The position numbers were made by a program, and so were the translations under genes. The notes beneath the pieces are model-generated. The model did not search any database and had not been told where the DNA came from. It saw nothing but the letters and a program-made list of their open reading frames with translations. Positions 1 through 7,721 of a stretch of 14,736 nt of DNA are shown here, piece after piece (the first letter of the stretch is position 1; the number at the start of each line of letters is the position of its first letter). The stretch spans positions 1 to 14,736 of the forward strand of contig JACSRH010000127.1 in NCBI GenBank assembly GCA_014879855.1. Reading direction: 5' to 3'. Source of the stretch: Caldilineaceae bacterium. Its GTDB lineage: Bacteria > Chloroflexota > Anaerolineae > Caldilineales > Caldilineaceae.

Positions 1-155
1 GCGTCTCCGCGCCTCTGCGTCAAAAAAAGGGCTTTTCAAACAGTGTCCATGCCCCTGCGGCGCACAATCAAAAATGAAAAACCTTTGCGGTAAGAAACTA
101 TTTTCAAGTCAGAGTTTTCCTTTTTTTAACCGCTAGTTTGCCAAGGAGCAATATT
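1..155. other. Leader region before the first gene
   Basis: This is non-coding sequence before the oxidoreductase that starts at 156. Bases 1-21, read on the minus strand, resemble the sequence at 1350-1370 after that gene (16 of 21 positions match), which suggests a scattered intergenic repeat. The stretch 60-130 is A/T-rich and could hold a promoter, but no well-spaced -35/-10 pair stands out. A clear ribosome binding site AAGGAG lies at 143-148. The left part may belong to a gene or operon outside the window. Confidence 0.5.
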
Positions 156-1340
156 ATGACAGACCGACTGCGCGTCGGCGTGATTGGGGCGGGTCGCTGG
201 TCGGCCTCCGCCCATTTGCCCGGCTTTACCCGTTCCCCGCTCTGCGATGTGGTGATGCTGTGTGATCTTGACCGCGAGTTGGGCGAGGCCCGCGCCAGGC
301 AATTCGGCATCCCCGAATTTGTCACTGACTACGAGAAAATGCTGGCGCGGGCTGACATCGACGTGATCGATATCGTCACCCGCGCCGATCACCAGCAAAT
401 GGTCTTCGATGTGCTGGAGGCGGGCAAACACTGTCTGGTGGAAAAGCCGGTCTGCCACGACTATCGCGATGTCTGGCGCGCCCAACGTCTCGCCGAGTCC
501 AAGGGGCTGAAAACCAAAGTGGGTCTCACCTTCCGCTACGCGCCGGCTGTGCAATACATGTTTGAGTTGCAGCGCGAAGGCTTTATCGGCCAGCCCTTTG
601 TCTTCAACGGCTACGAGCAGAACAGCCAGTGGCTCAATCCCGACAACCCGATGGACAAGCGCATCCACAAAACCAAACCGGTGGGCGAAGCCGAGTGGGG
701 AACCGACCTGAGCCGCGCCGGCATTCACGTCTCGTCGCTGGAAGGCTACGGCGCGCCCACCATCGATATTGGCCTGGAGTTGGTCGGCAGCGAGCTGGCG
801 CAAGTGGTGGGCATCCTCGCCAACATGGTTCCCTACCGCCGCCGCACCAATCTGGACGCCACGCGCGAGCGCATCAACATCGACGACGCCGACATGTTTA
901 TCGGCGAATGCGCCAACGGCGCGCTCTACTCGATGCAGAGCAGCTATGTCACCGTCGGCAACTATCCCGGCATCGAAGCGCGCATCTACGGCGCCGAGGG
1001 CGCGCTGATCGCGCGGCTCGTCGACGAGTTCGGCCAGATCCAGACCCTGCGCGCGGCCAAGCCAGACGCGGTCGAGTTTGTGCAACTGGAGATTCCGCAG
1101 CGCTTCTTCCCGCCCGGCTATCGCCCCGACGACCCATGGAGCACCGCCTTTTATGGCAATCTGGTGCACAACTTCCTGGAAGAGATCGTCGCTGGCGGCG
1201 AGACGAACCAGGGCAACTTCGCCCAGAGCGCGCGTGTGCAGGAGATCATCAACGCGGTGGCGCTCTCGCATCGCGAGCGGCGCTGGGTCGATCTGCCGCT
1301 GCCGGAAGATCTCCCGTACAGCCCGCGCACGGAAAGTTGA
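156..1340 (+). CDS. Gfo/Idh/MocA family oxidoreductase
   Basis: This is a 394-residue soluble NAD(P)-dependent oxidoreductase of the sugar or inositol dehydrogenase superfamily. The N-terminal Rossmann fold shows VGVIGAGRW (residues 7-15). An aspartate after beta-2 (MLCDLD, D37) favours NAD over NADP. The family's EKP motif is at 96-98 in CLVEKPVC. The C-terminal alpha/beta substrate domain follows. In the usual D-x-G-x-H catalytic signature this protein reads DIGLE (204-208), so a glutamate sits where the histidine is expected and the chemistry may differ from classical sugar dehydrogenases. ATG 156 is chosen because AAGGAG (143-148) lies 7 nt upstream; an in-frame TTG at 138 lacks such a site. 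An SDR dehydrogenase follows 187 nt downstream, and the pair may act on the same sugar-like compound. The substrate cannot be read from sequence. Confidence 0.9.
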   Translation: MTDRLRVGVIGAGRWSASAHLPGFTRSPLCDVVMLCDLDRELGEARARQFGIPEFVTDYEKMLARADIDVIDIVTRADHQQMVFDVLEAGKHCLVEKPVCHDYRDVWRAQRLAESKGLKTKVGLTFRYAPAVQYMFELQREGFIGQPFVFNGYEQNSQWLNPDNPMDKRIHKTKPVGEAEWGTDLSRAGIHVSSLEGYGAPTIDIGLELVGSELAQVVGILANMVPYRRRTNLDATRERINIDDADMFIGECANGALYSMQSSYVTVGNYPGIEARIYGAEGALIARLVDEFGQIQTLRAAKPDAVEFVQLEIPQRFFPPGYRPDDPWSTAFYGNLVHNFLEEIVAGGETNQGNFAQSARVQEIINAVALSHRERRWVDLPLPEDLPYSPRTES

Positions 1341-1349
1341 TAACGCTTT

Positions 1350-1370
1350 AACGCAAGGGCGCAGAGAAGC
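1350..1370 (+). repeat. Copy of a GCAGAG-type intergenic repeat
   Basis: This 21-base stretch just after the first gene reads aacgcaagggcgcagagaag plus one c. It matches the reverse complement of bases 1-21 at 16 of 21 positions. Two related copies on opposite strands, both outside genes, suggest a short dispersed intergenic repeat of unknown function. The similarity is modest, and the words are G/C-rich, so chance similarity is not excluded. Confidence 0.4.
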
Positions 1371-1429
1371 AGAGAAAGCTCTGTTATTCGTAACTGTCAG
1401 CCATCGCAAAAACAGAGCGCGGAGGGTGT

Positions 1430-1488
1430 GGATTCGGCGGATTCTCATGCCAAAGTTTCCGGATTTGTCTGGCTAATTCGCCGAATCC
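1430..1488. repeat. Long-loop inverted repeat between the two dehydrogenases
   Basis: The left arm GGATTCGGCGGATT (1430-1443) pairs with the right arm AATTCGCCGAATCC (1475-1488) at 13 of 14 positions across a 31-base loop. Seven T residues soon follow the right arm (1495-1502 region), so the structure could act as a weak terminator or RNA processing site upstream of the SDR gene. The same kind of GCGGATT word recurs after the SDR gene. Placement between two co-directional genes fits a dispersed repeat equally well. Confidence 0.5.
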
Positions 1489-1527
1489 GTGGTCTGTTTT
1501 TTTGTTATGAGGACAAGGAGAAATTTC

Positions 1528-2364
1528 ATGCAGCGTCTCGACGGAAAAGTAGCTCTGGTGACCGGCGCTGGGCGCGGGCTGGGCTGGGGGATTGCGCGGG
1601 CGCTGGGACAAGCCGGCGCTCAGGTCTGTTTGACTGACATCAATCCCGACGAACTGGATCGCGCCCTGGCCGACATGCGGGGCGACGGCAGCCAGGTCAT
1701 GGCGCGCCTGCTCGACGTGGCGGGTCGCGAGGATTTTCAGGCGACAGTTGACGCAGTGGTGGCGACCTGGGGTCGGCTCGATATTCTTGTCCACAATGCC
1801 ATCTACATGCCGTTGGTGCGTTTCGATGATATGTCGCCTGATCTGTGGCAGCGCCAGCTCGACGTCAGCCTGGGCGGTCTCTACAATGCCACTTATGCGG
1901 CGTGGGACGTGATGAAAGCGCAGGGGGGCGGCCACATCATCGGCATTGCCAGCGGGTCGAGCGTGCGCGGCTACAAAGAGGAGGTCGCCTACTGCACGGC
2001 CAAGCACGCGCAGGAAGGTTTTATCAAGGCGCTGGCGCTGGAAGCCGCGGCCTTTGCCATTGCGCTCAACAGCATCGGGCCGGGGCGCACGATCAAGCCG
2101 ACGCGCCTCACCTGGGCTGAATTGGACGCGCTTCCGTCTGAAGAAAAGGCGCAGTGGGCCGACCCGGTGGCGTTGGGCGAGGCCTTTGTGTGGCTGGCCG
2201 CGCAGCCACCCACGCGCTTCAGCGGCCTGCGCTTCGATGCCGGGCCCATTGTCGATACGATCGCGGCGGAAGGCTTTGACTTTGCCGTTACGCCGGAAAA
2301 AGTGACGCTCTATGTAGATGACTTTGTGGCGCGCCAGCAGTGGCAGGCTGACCACCACGAATAG
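1528..2364 (+). CDS. SDR family NAD(P)-dependent oxidoreductase
   Basis: This is a 278-residue classical short-chain dehydrogenase/reductase, close to the family's usual 250-280. The cofactor motif TGAGRGLG is at 12-19. D37 after beta-2 (CLTDIN) suggests NAD(H). The catalytic residues are Ser142 in GIASGSS, Tyr155 and Lys159 in YCTAK. The structural NNAG motif is replaced by HNAI (89-92), a notable deviation. The C-terminal part after about residue 240 (FAVTPEK onwards) is an extension beyond the core fold. ATG 1528 has AAGGAG at 1515-1520 with 7 nt spacing, the same arrangement as the preceding gene; upstream in-frame starts would add an unrelated leader. The gene may share a pathway with the Gfo/Idh/MocA enzyme upstream, since such pairs are common in sugar or sugar-acid catabolism. 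The substrate is unknown. Confidence 0.9.
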   Translation: MQRLDGKVALVTGAGRGLGWGIARALGQAGAQVCLTDINPDELDRALADMRGDGSQVMARLLDVAGREDFQATVDAVVATWGRLDILVHNAIYMPLVRFDDMSPDLWQRQLDVSLGGLYNATYAAWDVMKAQGGGHIIGIASGSSVRGYKEEVAYCTAKHAQEGFIKALALEAAAFAIALNSIGPGRTIKPTRLTWAELDALPSEEKAQWADPVALGEAFVWLAAQPPTRFSGLRFDAGPIVDTIAAEGFDFAVTPEKVTLYVDDFVARQQWQADHHE

Positions 2365-2391
2365 AGCGCGGATTGAGCGGATTTTGGCTTT

Positions 2392-2417
2392 TGAAAACTT
2401 TCGTTTCAGTGTTTTCA
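2392..2417. terminator. Weak A/T-rich hairpin after the SDR gene
   Basis: TGAAAAC (2392-2398) pairs perfectly with GTTTTCA (2411-2417) over a 12-base loop. It sits 27 bases after the SDR stop and just before the promoter-like element at 2423. The stem is A/T-rich and no T-run follows, so termination would be weak. It is listed as a candidate boundary between the dehydrogenase pair and the pentose phosphate genes. Confidence 0.25.
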
Positions 2418-2421
2418 TGGC

Positions 2422-2450
2422 CTTGACATTGAGGTCAAGTAGAGTATAGT
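2422..2450 (+). promoter_or_regulatory. Sigma70-like promoter overlapped by a perfect dyad
   Basis: TTGACA (2423-2428) and TATAGT (2445-2450) are separated by 16 bases and resemble -35 and -10 boxes. CTTGAC (2422-2427) and GTCAAG (2434-2439) form a perfect 6-bp inverted repeat around ATTGAG, covering the -35 box. A dimeric regulator bound there would control access to the promoter. The dyad looks like a MerR-family operator, but the 16-base spacing is shorter than the long spacer typical of MerR activation, so simple repression is as likely. The element lies about 150 bases upstream of gnd and probably drives the gnd-zwf-glgP run. Confidence 0.5.
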
Positions 2451-2471
2451 CCACTGCGTAAGGAGGAAACG

Positions 2472-2522
2472 GTGCGCGCACGTAATATCCTGCAGGAGAA
2501 CGGTGCAGCCGAATTGGCCTGA
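2472..2522 (+). CDS. Possible 16-codon leader peptide upstream of gnd
   Basis: A near-ideal Shine-Dalgarno TAAGGAGG (2459-2466) sits 5 nt before GTG 2472, which opens a 16-residue frame, MRARNILQENGAAELA, closed by TGA at 2520-2522. It starts 22 bases after the putative -10 box, so it would be the first translated unit of the transcript. It may be a regulatory leader peptide or the stump of a lost gene. No codon run typical of attenuation and no clear downstream terminator hairpin is visible, so the role is unknown. It resembles no family I recognise. Confidence 0.3.
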   Translation: MRARNILQENGAAELA

Positions 2523-2597
2523 CGCACCGAGGCGGGCGCGACTTGGCGGACGCCATTTCACGCATCACCACACAGAGAAAATAAGGATAGACTAGCC

Positions 2598-3614
2598 ATG
2601 CAACTCGGAATGATTGGCCTCGGACGTATGGGCGCGAATATGGTGCGTCGTTTGATGCGCAACGGCCATGAATGCGTCGTGTATGATCGCGATGCAGAAG
2701 CGATCACCGAATTGGCAGGTGAAGGTGCAGTCGGCGCTGGCACGCTCGCTGATTTCGTGGCGAAATTGCAGACGCCACGTGTGGTGTGGCTGATGCTGCC
2801 CGCGGCCGCGGTCGATTCAGCGTTGGAGGATCTGGTCGGCCACTTGCAGCAGGGTGACATCGTGATCGATGGCGGCAACTCGTACTACATTGACGATATT
2901 CGGCGCGCGCAGGAATTAGCTGGGAAGGGCATCGAGTACGTCGACGTGGGCACAAGCGGCGGCATGTGGGGATTGGCGCGCGGCTATTGTATGATGATCG
3001 GCGGCCGCGCCGAAGCTGTACAACACCTGGATCCGATCTTCAAGGCGATGGCGCCTGGCATCGGCGCCATTGATCGCACACCGGGACGCGAGAAACTGGG
3101 CGGCACGGCAGAAGAGGGCTATCTGCATTGTGGGCCCAATGGCGCCGGTCACTTTGTCAAGATGGTGCACAACGGCATTGAATACGGCATCATGTCCGCC
3201 TATGCCGAAGGTCTGAACATCCTCAAGCATGCCAACGTTGGCCAGCAGGGGCGCGAAACCAGCGCCGAAACGACGCCGCTGCGTCATCCGGAAGATTATC
3301 AATACGATTTGAATTTGGTCGATGTGGCTGAAGTATGGCGCCGCGGCAGCGTGATCGCTTCGTGGCTGCTCGATTTGACAGCGATTGCCTTGGCGGATGA
3401 TCCGCAGCTTGCCCAGTTTGCAGGGCGAGTTTCCGATTCGGGCGAAGGACGCTGGACCATACTGGCGGCCATCGAAACAGGCACGCCAGCGCCTGTATTG
3501 AGTTCTGCACTGGATCAACGATTTGCTTCACGTGGCCAAGACGACTTTGCCGACAAAGTGCTTTCGGCCATGCGCTTCCAGTTCGGTGGACATCACGAAT
3601 TACCGAGCAAGTGA
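2598..3614 (+). CDS. gnd: 6-phosphogluconate dehydrogenase, short decarboxylating type
   Basis: This enzyme oxidises and decarboxylates 6-phosphogluconate to ribulose-5-phosphate in the oxidative pentose phosphate pathway. At 338 residues it is the short type; the classical dimeric enzyme has about 470. The Rossmann motif GLGRMG is at 7-12. D30 after beta-2 (VVYDRD) replaces the NRT/S of NADP enzymes, so NAD use is likely. IDGGNS, SGGMWG and GPNGAGHFVKMVHNG are present, with predicted catalytic Lys188 and Asn192. The C-terminal helical part holds SDSGEGRWT. ATG 2598 has AAGGA at 2583-2587. Zwf follows 79 nt downstream and glgP after that, so this is the first large gene of a carbohydrate oxidation run, probably driven from the promoter near 2423. 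Confidence 0.93.
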   Translation: MQLGMIGLGRMGANMVRRLMRNGHECVVYDRDAEAITELAGEGAVGAGTLADFVAKLQTPRVVWLMLPAAAVDSALEDLVGHLQQGDIVIDGGNSYYIDDIRRAQELAGKGIEYVDVGTSGGMWGLARGYCMMIGGRAEAVQHLDPIFKAMAPGIGAIDRTPGREKLGGTAEEGYLHCGPNGAGHFVKMVHNGIEYGIMSAYAEGLNILKHANVGQQGRETSAETTPLRHPEDYQYDLNLVDVAEVWRRGSVIASWLLDLTAIALADDPQLAQFAGRVSDSGEGRWTILAAIETGTPAPVLSSALDQRFASRGQDDFADKVLSAMRFQFGGHHELPSK

Positions 3615-3636
3615 TCAGAGTTTTTATCATCACTTG

Positions 3637-3667
3637 AGGCAAAGAACGCCGCGTACGCTTTGCGCCT
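3637..3667. other. Small stem-loop between gnd and zwf
   Basis: AGGCAAAG (3637-3644) pairs with CTTTGCGCCT (3658-3667) if two bases (GC) bulge, giving an 8-bp stem. No T-run follows, so it is not an intrinsic terminator. It may be an RNA processing or stability element within the gnd-zwf transcript, or chance. Confidence 0.25.
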
Positions 3668-3693
3668 GATTTGAATGGGAAGGTTTTCTGCGT

Positions 3694-5058
3694 ATGGCAC
3701 AATCTGACGCGTTTGTTTTCTTTGGGGCAACAGGCGATCTAGCCTATAAAAAGATCTTTCCGGCGTTGCAAGCCATGATCAAGCGCGGCAACCTGGACGC
3801 GCCAGTGATCGGCGTAGCCAAATCCGGCTGGACGCTGGAACAGTTGCGGGATCGGGCGCGCAAAAGCATCGAAGAACACAGCACCTTTGACGCGCCGGCG
3901 TTTTCCAGGTTGATGGAGTTGCTCCAATACATCGACAGCGATTATAGCAATCCAGACACTTTCAAGCGTTTGCGGCAGGCGTTGGGCGACGCCCAGCACC
4001 CAATGCATTATCTGGCGATTCCGCCCAACTTGTTTGGTGACGTCGTTGCTCAGCTAGGCGCGTCGGGTTGCGCCACCGGCGGGCGCGTCGTTGTTGAAAA
4101 GCCCTTTGGCCGCAATCTGTCTTCGGCCCGGGCCTTGAACAAGACGCTGCACACGGTCTTTGCCGAGGACTCGATCTTCCGCATCGATCACTTTCTAGGC
4201 AAGAGCGCGGTGCAGAATATCTTGTACTTCCGTTTTGCCAATACTTTTCTGGAACCGATCTGGAATCGCAACTACGTTGAAAGTATTCAGATCACGATGG
4301 CGGAAGATTTTGGCGTGCAGGGCCGCGGCAAGCTCTACGAAGAAGTCGGGGCGATCCGCGATGTCGTGCAAAATCATCTGCTGCAGGTCGTCGCCTATGT
4401 AGCGATGGAACCGCCGATCCTCACCTATTCGGAAGCGATCCGCGACGAGACCGTGAAGGTCTTCCGCTCCATTGAGCCGCTCGACCCAGAGAACCTGGTG
4501 CGCGGGCAGTTTGCTGGCTATCGCAACGAACCGGATGTGAGCCCTGACTCACACGTGGAGACCTATGCGGCTGTGCGCCTGCATGTCGATTCTTGGCGCT
4601 GGGCCGGCGTGCCTTTCTTCATCCGCGCGGGCAAACATCTGCCGATCACCGCGACCGAAGTGTTGGTCACGCTTAAGCCCCCACCGATCACTCGGTTGTC
4701 GTCCGGACGGGGCAACAGTGTGCGTTTCCGCCTGACCCGACCGATTACCCTGGGCCTGGAGGCGCGTGTGATGGCGGAGGGCAACGAAGCGGCGTCACGG
4801 GCAGATGAGCTGACCGCCGAATATCAAACAGGCCCCAACGCACTGGGCGATTACGAGCGGTTGCTCACGGATGCCATGCAAGGAGAGGCGACGCTGTTTG
4901 CACGAGAAGACGCGGTGGAAATCGCCTGGTCGATTGTTGATCCCATTCTGGACGATGCGACGCCGGTCTTCGGATACGCGCCGGGCACGTGGGGGCCGGA
5001 AGAAGCCGCACGCTTGACCGCCCGTGTAGGCGGCTGGCACAAGCCAGGCGCCGAATAA
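3694..5058 (+). CDS. zwf: Glucose-6-phosphate dehydrogenase
   Basis: Converts glucose-6-phosphate to 6-phosphogluconolactone with NAD(P)+, the entry step of the oxidative pentose phosphate pathway, in the cytosol. At 454 residues it is somewhat shorter than the common 480-510. The N-terminal cofactor motif is GATGDLAYKK (11-20). EKPFG is at 135-139. The substrate-binding signature reads RIDHFLGK (163-170), and catalytic His228 lies in VVQNHLLQ. The residue after the signature lysine is Ser where Glu is usual (LGKS for LGKE), a small deviation near the active site. ATG 3694 follows GGAAGG (3678-3683) by 10 nt. It lies between gnd and glgP on the same strand, with only 38 nt before glgP. The usual companions opcA and 6-phosphogluconolactonase are not in the window. 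Confidence 0.95.
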   Translation: MAQSDAFVFFGATGDLAYKKIFPALQAMIKRGNLDAPVIGVAKSGWTLEQLRDRARKSIEEHSTFDAPAFSRLMELLQYIDSDYSNPDTFKRLRQALGDAQHPMHYLAIPPNLFGDVVAQLGASGCATGGRVVVEKPFGRNLSSARALNKTLHTVFAEDSIFRIDHFLGKSAVQNILYFRFANTFLEPIWNRNYVESIQITMAEDFGVQGRGKLYEEVGAIRDVVQNHLLQVVAYVAMEPPILTYSEAIRDETVKVFRSIEPLDPENLVRGQFAGYRNEPDVSPDSHVETYAAVRLHVDSWRWAGVPFFIRAGKHLPITATEVLVTLKPPPITRLSSGRGNSVRFRLTRPITLGLEARVMAEGNEAASRADELTAEYQTGPNALGDYERLLTDAMQGEATLFAREDAVEIAWSIVDPILDDATPVFGYAPGTWGPEEAARLTARVGGWHKPGAE

Positions 5059-5096
5059 ACTGTAGGATTCTGCCTGAAATGAACTCGAGGGGAATG

Positions 5097-7643
5097 ATGA
5101 GCACCCATCGACGCGTCAGCCAACCAATTTACAACCTATTACCCACGGAGATCGAAGGGTTTGACGCCCTGGCCGAGTTGGCTCTGGATATGCGCTGGTC
5201 GTGGAATCACGCCGCCGACAGCGTGTGGCAACAGCTCGATCCTGCGCTGTGGGAACTCACGCACAATCCCTGGGTTGTACTGCAGACAGTTTCGCGCGAC
5301 CGAATCGAAGATGTGCTGGCCTCCGCCGCTTTCCGCAAAGATGTGGATGAGTTGGTGCAAGACAAACGGCAAGCGGCAGAGGCGGCGGCATGGTTTCAGC
5401 GCCATCATGCGGACGCTTCTCTGACTTCTGTCGCCTATTTCAGCATGGAATTCATGTTGAGCGAAGCGCTTCCCATCTATTCGGGCGGGCTTGGCAATGT
5501 GGCTGGCGACCAGCTCAAATCTGCCAGTGATCTAGGCGTGCCGGTGATCGGCGTGGGTCTTCTCTACCAGCAAGGCTATTTTCGACAGGTGATCGACAAC
5601 CGCGGATCACAACAGGCCCTTTACCCGTACAACGATCCTGGGCAATTGCCGATTACGCCGTTGCGACACCCCAACGGCGAATGGTTGCGTTTGAAGATGG
5701 TCTTGCCCGGTCACTCGATCTGGCTGCGCGCCTGGCAGGTCCAGGTTGGCAGAGTGAAGCTGTACCTGTTGGACAGCAACGACGCGGCGAATTCGGCTAT
5801 TCATCGCGGGATCAGCAGCGAGCTGTATGGCGGCGGGCCGGAACTGCGACTCATGCAGGAATTGCTCCTCGGTATTGGCGGATGGCGATTGCTCACCGCA
5901 CTCGGCGTCCAGCCAGAAGTTTGCCATTTGAATGAAGGCCATGCTGCCTTCGCCGTATTGGAACGTGCACGCACTTTCATGCAGAAGAGCGGGCAGCCTT
6001 TTGAAGTCGCGCTGGCGGTCACACGCGCGGGGAATCTTTTCACCACCCACACGGCGGTGGACGCCGGTTTTGACCGCTTTGCGCCGGCGCTCATCGAGCA
6101 ATATCTCTGCCAGTATGCCCAAGAAGAACTAGGCATTCCCGTTGAGAAGTTGTTGGCCCTGGGCCGGCAGAACCCGAACGACTCGACAGAGAATTTCAAT
6201 ATGGCCTTTCTGGCCATCCGTGGCAGCGGGGCGGTGAACGCTGTCAGTCGTTTGCATGGCGAAGTCAGCCGGCGCCTCTTTGCGCCGCTTTTTCCGCGCT
6301 GGCCGCAAGCTGAAGCGCCGATCGGGCATGTGACCAATGGCGTGCACGTGCCGACCTGGGAGTCGGCGCCAGCCGATCAGCTTTGGACAGAAGCTTGTGG
6401 GCGAGATCGCTGGCTGGGAACGACGGAAACCTTGGAGCAGGACATATTTCATGTCTCCGACGCCGAGCTCTGGCAATTGCGTCGCGCGGCCAAGCAGTCG
6501 CTTGTGAACTATGCGCGCACCCGATTGTCCAGCCAACTGGCCGCCTCCGGTGCATCATCCGAGGCGGTTGAACAGGCGCAACAGCTATTCGATCCCAACG
6601 CGCTGACCCTGGGCTTTGCGCGGCGCTTCGCCACCTACAAAAGGCCCAACCTGCTGTTGCACGACCCGGAGAGACTGTTGCGCATTTTGAGCGATCCTCA
6701 GCGGCCTGTACAACTGATCCTTGCTGGCAAGGCTCATCCCGCCGATCAGGCCGGACAGGACTTGATTCGGGAATGGATCCATTTTGTGCGGCGGCCTGAG
6801 GTGCGCCCTCACGCCATCTTCCTCAGTGACTACGATATACTGCTGACCCAACACCTGGTGCAGGGAGTAGATGTCTGGATCAACACGCCACGACGCCCCT
6901 GGGAAGCATGTGGAACCAGCGGCATGAAAGTGCTCGTCAATGGCGGCATCAATCTTTCAGAGTTGGATGGCTGGTGGGCTGAAGCCTATGCGCCTGACGT
7001 AGGGTGGGCGTTGGGAGATGGTCACGAACATGGCGCCGATCGATCCTGGGATGCTGCCGAAGCTGGCGCGCTCTATGATCTGCTCGAGCAGGAAGTGATC
7101 CCTGAATTCTATGCGCACAACGAGCAGGGCATTCCCGCTGCCTGGGTCGCGCGTATGCGGGAAAGCATGGCGCGGTTGACGCTGCATTTCTCGGCTCAAC
7201 GTGCGGTGAGCGAATATACTGAACAATATTATATCCCAGCCGCGGCGGCCTACCGGATGCGCGCGGCGGATAAAGGCGCCTGGGGCGTGCAGGCGGTCGA
7301 TTGGCAACACATGCTGACGCAGAAATGGCCCATGTTGCGCCTCGGCAAGGTGACGGTTGGCGGTGACGAAGCGAGACATCTATTTGAAGCTGAGGTCTAT
7401 TTGGATAGCCTTGATTCACATAATGTACGGCTCGAACTGTACGCCGACGGCGCAAACGGCGGCGAACCCGAACGGCAGGAAATGAAGTGCATCCGTCAGA
7501 TGGCAGGCGCGCCGGGCGGTTATATTTACACCGCGGCTGTGTCTGCTGCGCGCCCGGCAACGGATTACACGGTGCGCATGACGCCGCAGCACGCCGGTGT
7601 TTCGGTTCCTCTGGAGACGGCGCAAATCCTGTGGCAACGATGA
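5097..7643 (+). CDS. glgP: Alpha-glucan (glycogen/maltodextrin) phosphorylase
   Basis: Cleaves terminal alpha-1,4 glucose from glycogen or maltodextrins with phosphate, giving glucose-1-phosphate. At 848 residues it matches the Thermotoga-type phosphorylases. Residues about 10-110 are the DUF3417 N-terminal domain (LALDMRWSWNHAAD). The catalytic region includes YFSMEFMLSEALPIYSGGLG and HLNEGHAAF. The PLP site is GTSGMK (606-611) with Lys611 as the expected Schiff-base lysine; classical phosphorylases read GTGNMK here. Start choice: ATG 5097 has GAGGGG (5087-5092) 4 nt upstream; ATG 5094 and ATG 5079 are alternatives, and longer in-frame starts run into zwf. The spacing to zwf (38 nt) suggests one transcript. 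It would feed stored glucan carbon towards Zwf and Gnd after phosphoglucomutase, which is encoded elsewhere. Confidence 0.94.
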   Translation: MSTHRRVSQPIYNLLPTEIEGFDALAELALDMRWSWNHAADSVWQQLDPALWELTHNPWVVLQTVSRDRIEDVLASAAFRKDVDELVQDKRQAAEAAAWFQRHHADASLTSVAYFSMEFMLSEALPIYSGGLGNVAGDQLKSASDLGVPVIGVGLLYQQGYFRQVIDNRGSQQALYPYNDPGQLPITPLRHPNGEWLRLKMVLPGHSIWLRAWQVQVGRVKLYLLDSNDAANSAIHRGISSELYGGGPELRLMQELLLGIGGWRLLTALGVQPEVCHLNEGHAAFAVLERARTFMQKSGQPFEVALAVTRAGNLFTTHTAVDAGFDRFAPALIEQYLCQYAQEELGIPVEKLLALGRQNPNDSTENFNMAFLAIRGSGAVNAVSRLHGEVSRRLFAPLFPRWPQAEAPIGHVTNGVHVPTWESAPADQLWTEACGRDRWLGTTETLEQDIFHVSDAELWQLRRAAKQSLVNYARTRLSSQLAASGASSEAVEQAQQLFDPNALTLGFARRFATYKRPNLLLHDPERLLRILSDPQRPVQLILAGKAHPADQAGQDLIREWIHFVRRPEVRPHAIFLSDYDILLTQHLVQGVDVWINTPRRPWEACGTSGMKVLVNGGINLSELDGWWAEAYAPDVGWALGDGHEHGADRSWDAAEAGALYDLLEQEVIPEFYAHNEQGIPAAWVARMRESMARLTLHFSAQRAVSEYTEQYYIPAAAAYRMRAADKGAWGVQAVDWQHMLTQKWPMLRLGKVTVGGDEARHLFEAEVYLDSLDSHNVRLELYADGANGGEPERQEMKCIRQMAGAPGGYIYTAAVSAARPATDYTVRMTPQHAGVSVPLETAQILWQR

Positions 7644-7721
7644 GGAAACGCCTTGTTCGAGCGCCAGGCTGACACAATCAACCTTGACGAAATCAACCTC
7701 GATACAATGAATAGAGGCCGA

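Noticed and set aside
126..1448. Long minus-strand frame opposite the first oxidoreductase
   Set aside because: It is antisense to a gene with clear family motifs and ribosome binding site. The length follows from G/C-rich codon bias, and its translation shows no recognisable domain.
2422..2450. Firm MerR-type activator site
   Set aside because: The dyad is suggestive, but the 16-base promoter spacing lacks the long spacer of MerR-activated promoters, and no MerR gene is in the window. It is kept only as a generic operator candidate.
1384..2571. Minus-strand frame opposite the SDR gene
   Set aside because: It mirrors the SDR coding frame, which has complete catalytic motifs. The antisense translation is arginine-rich and featureless.
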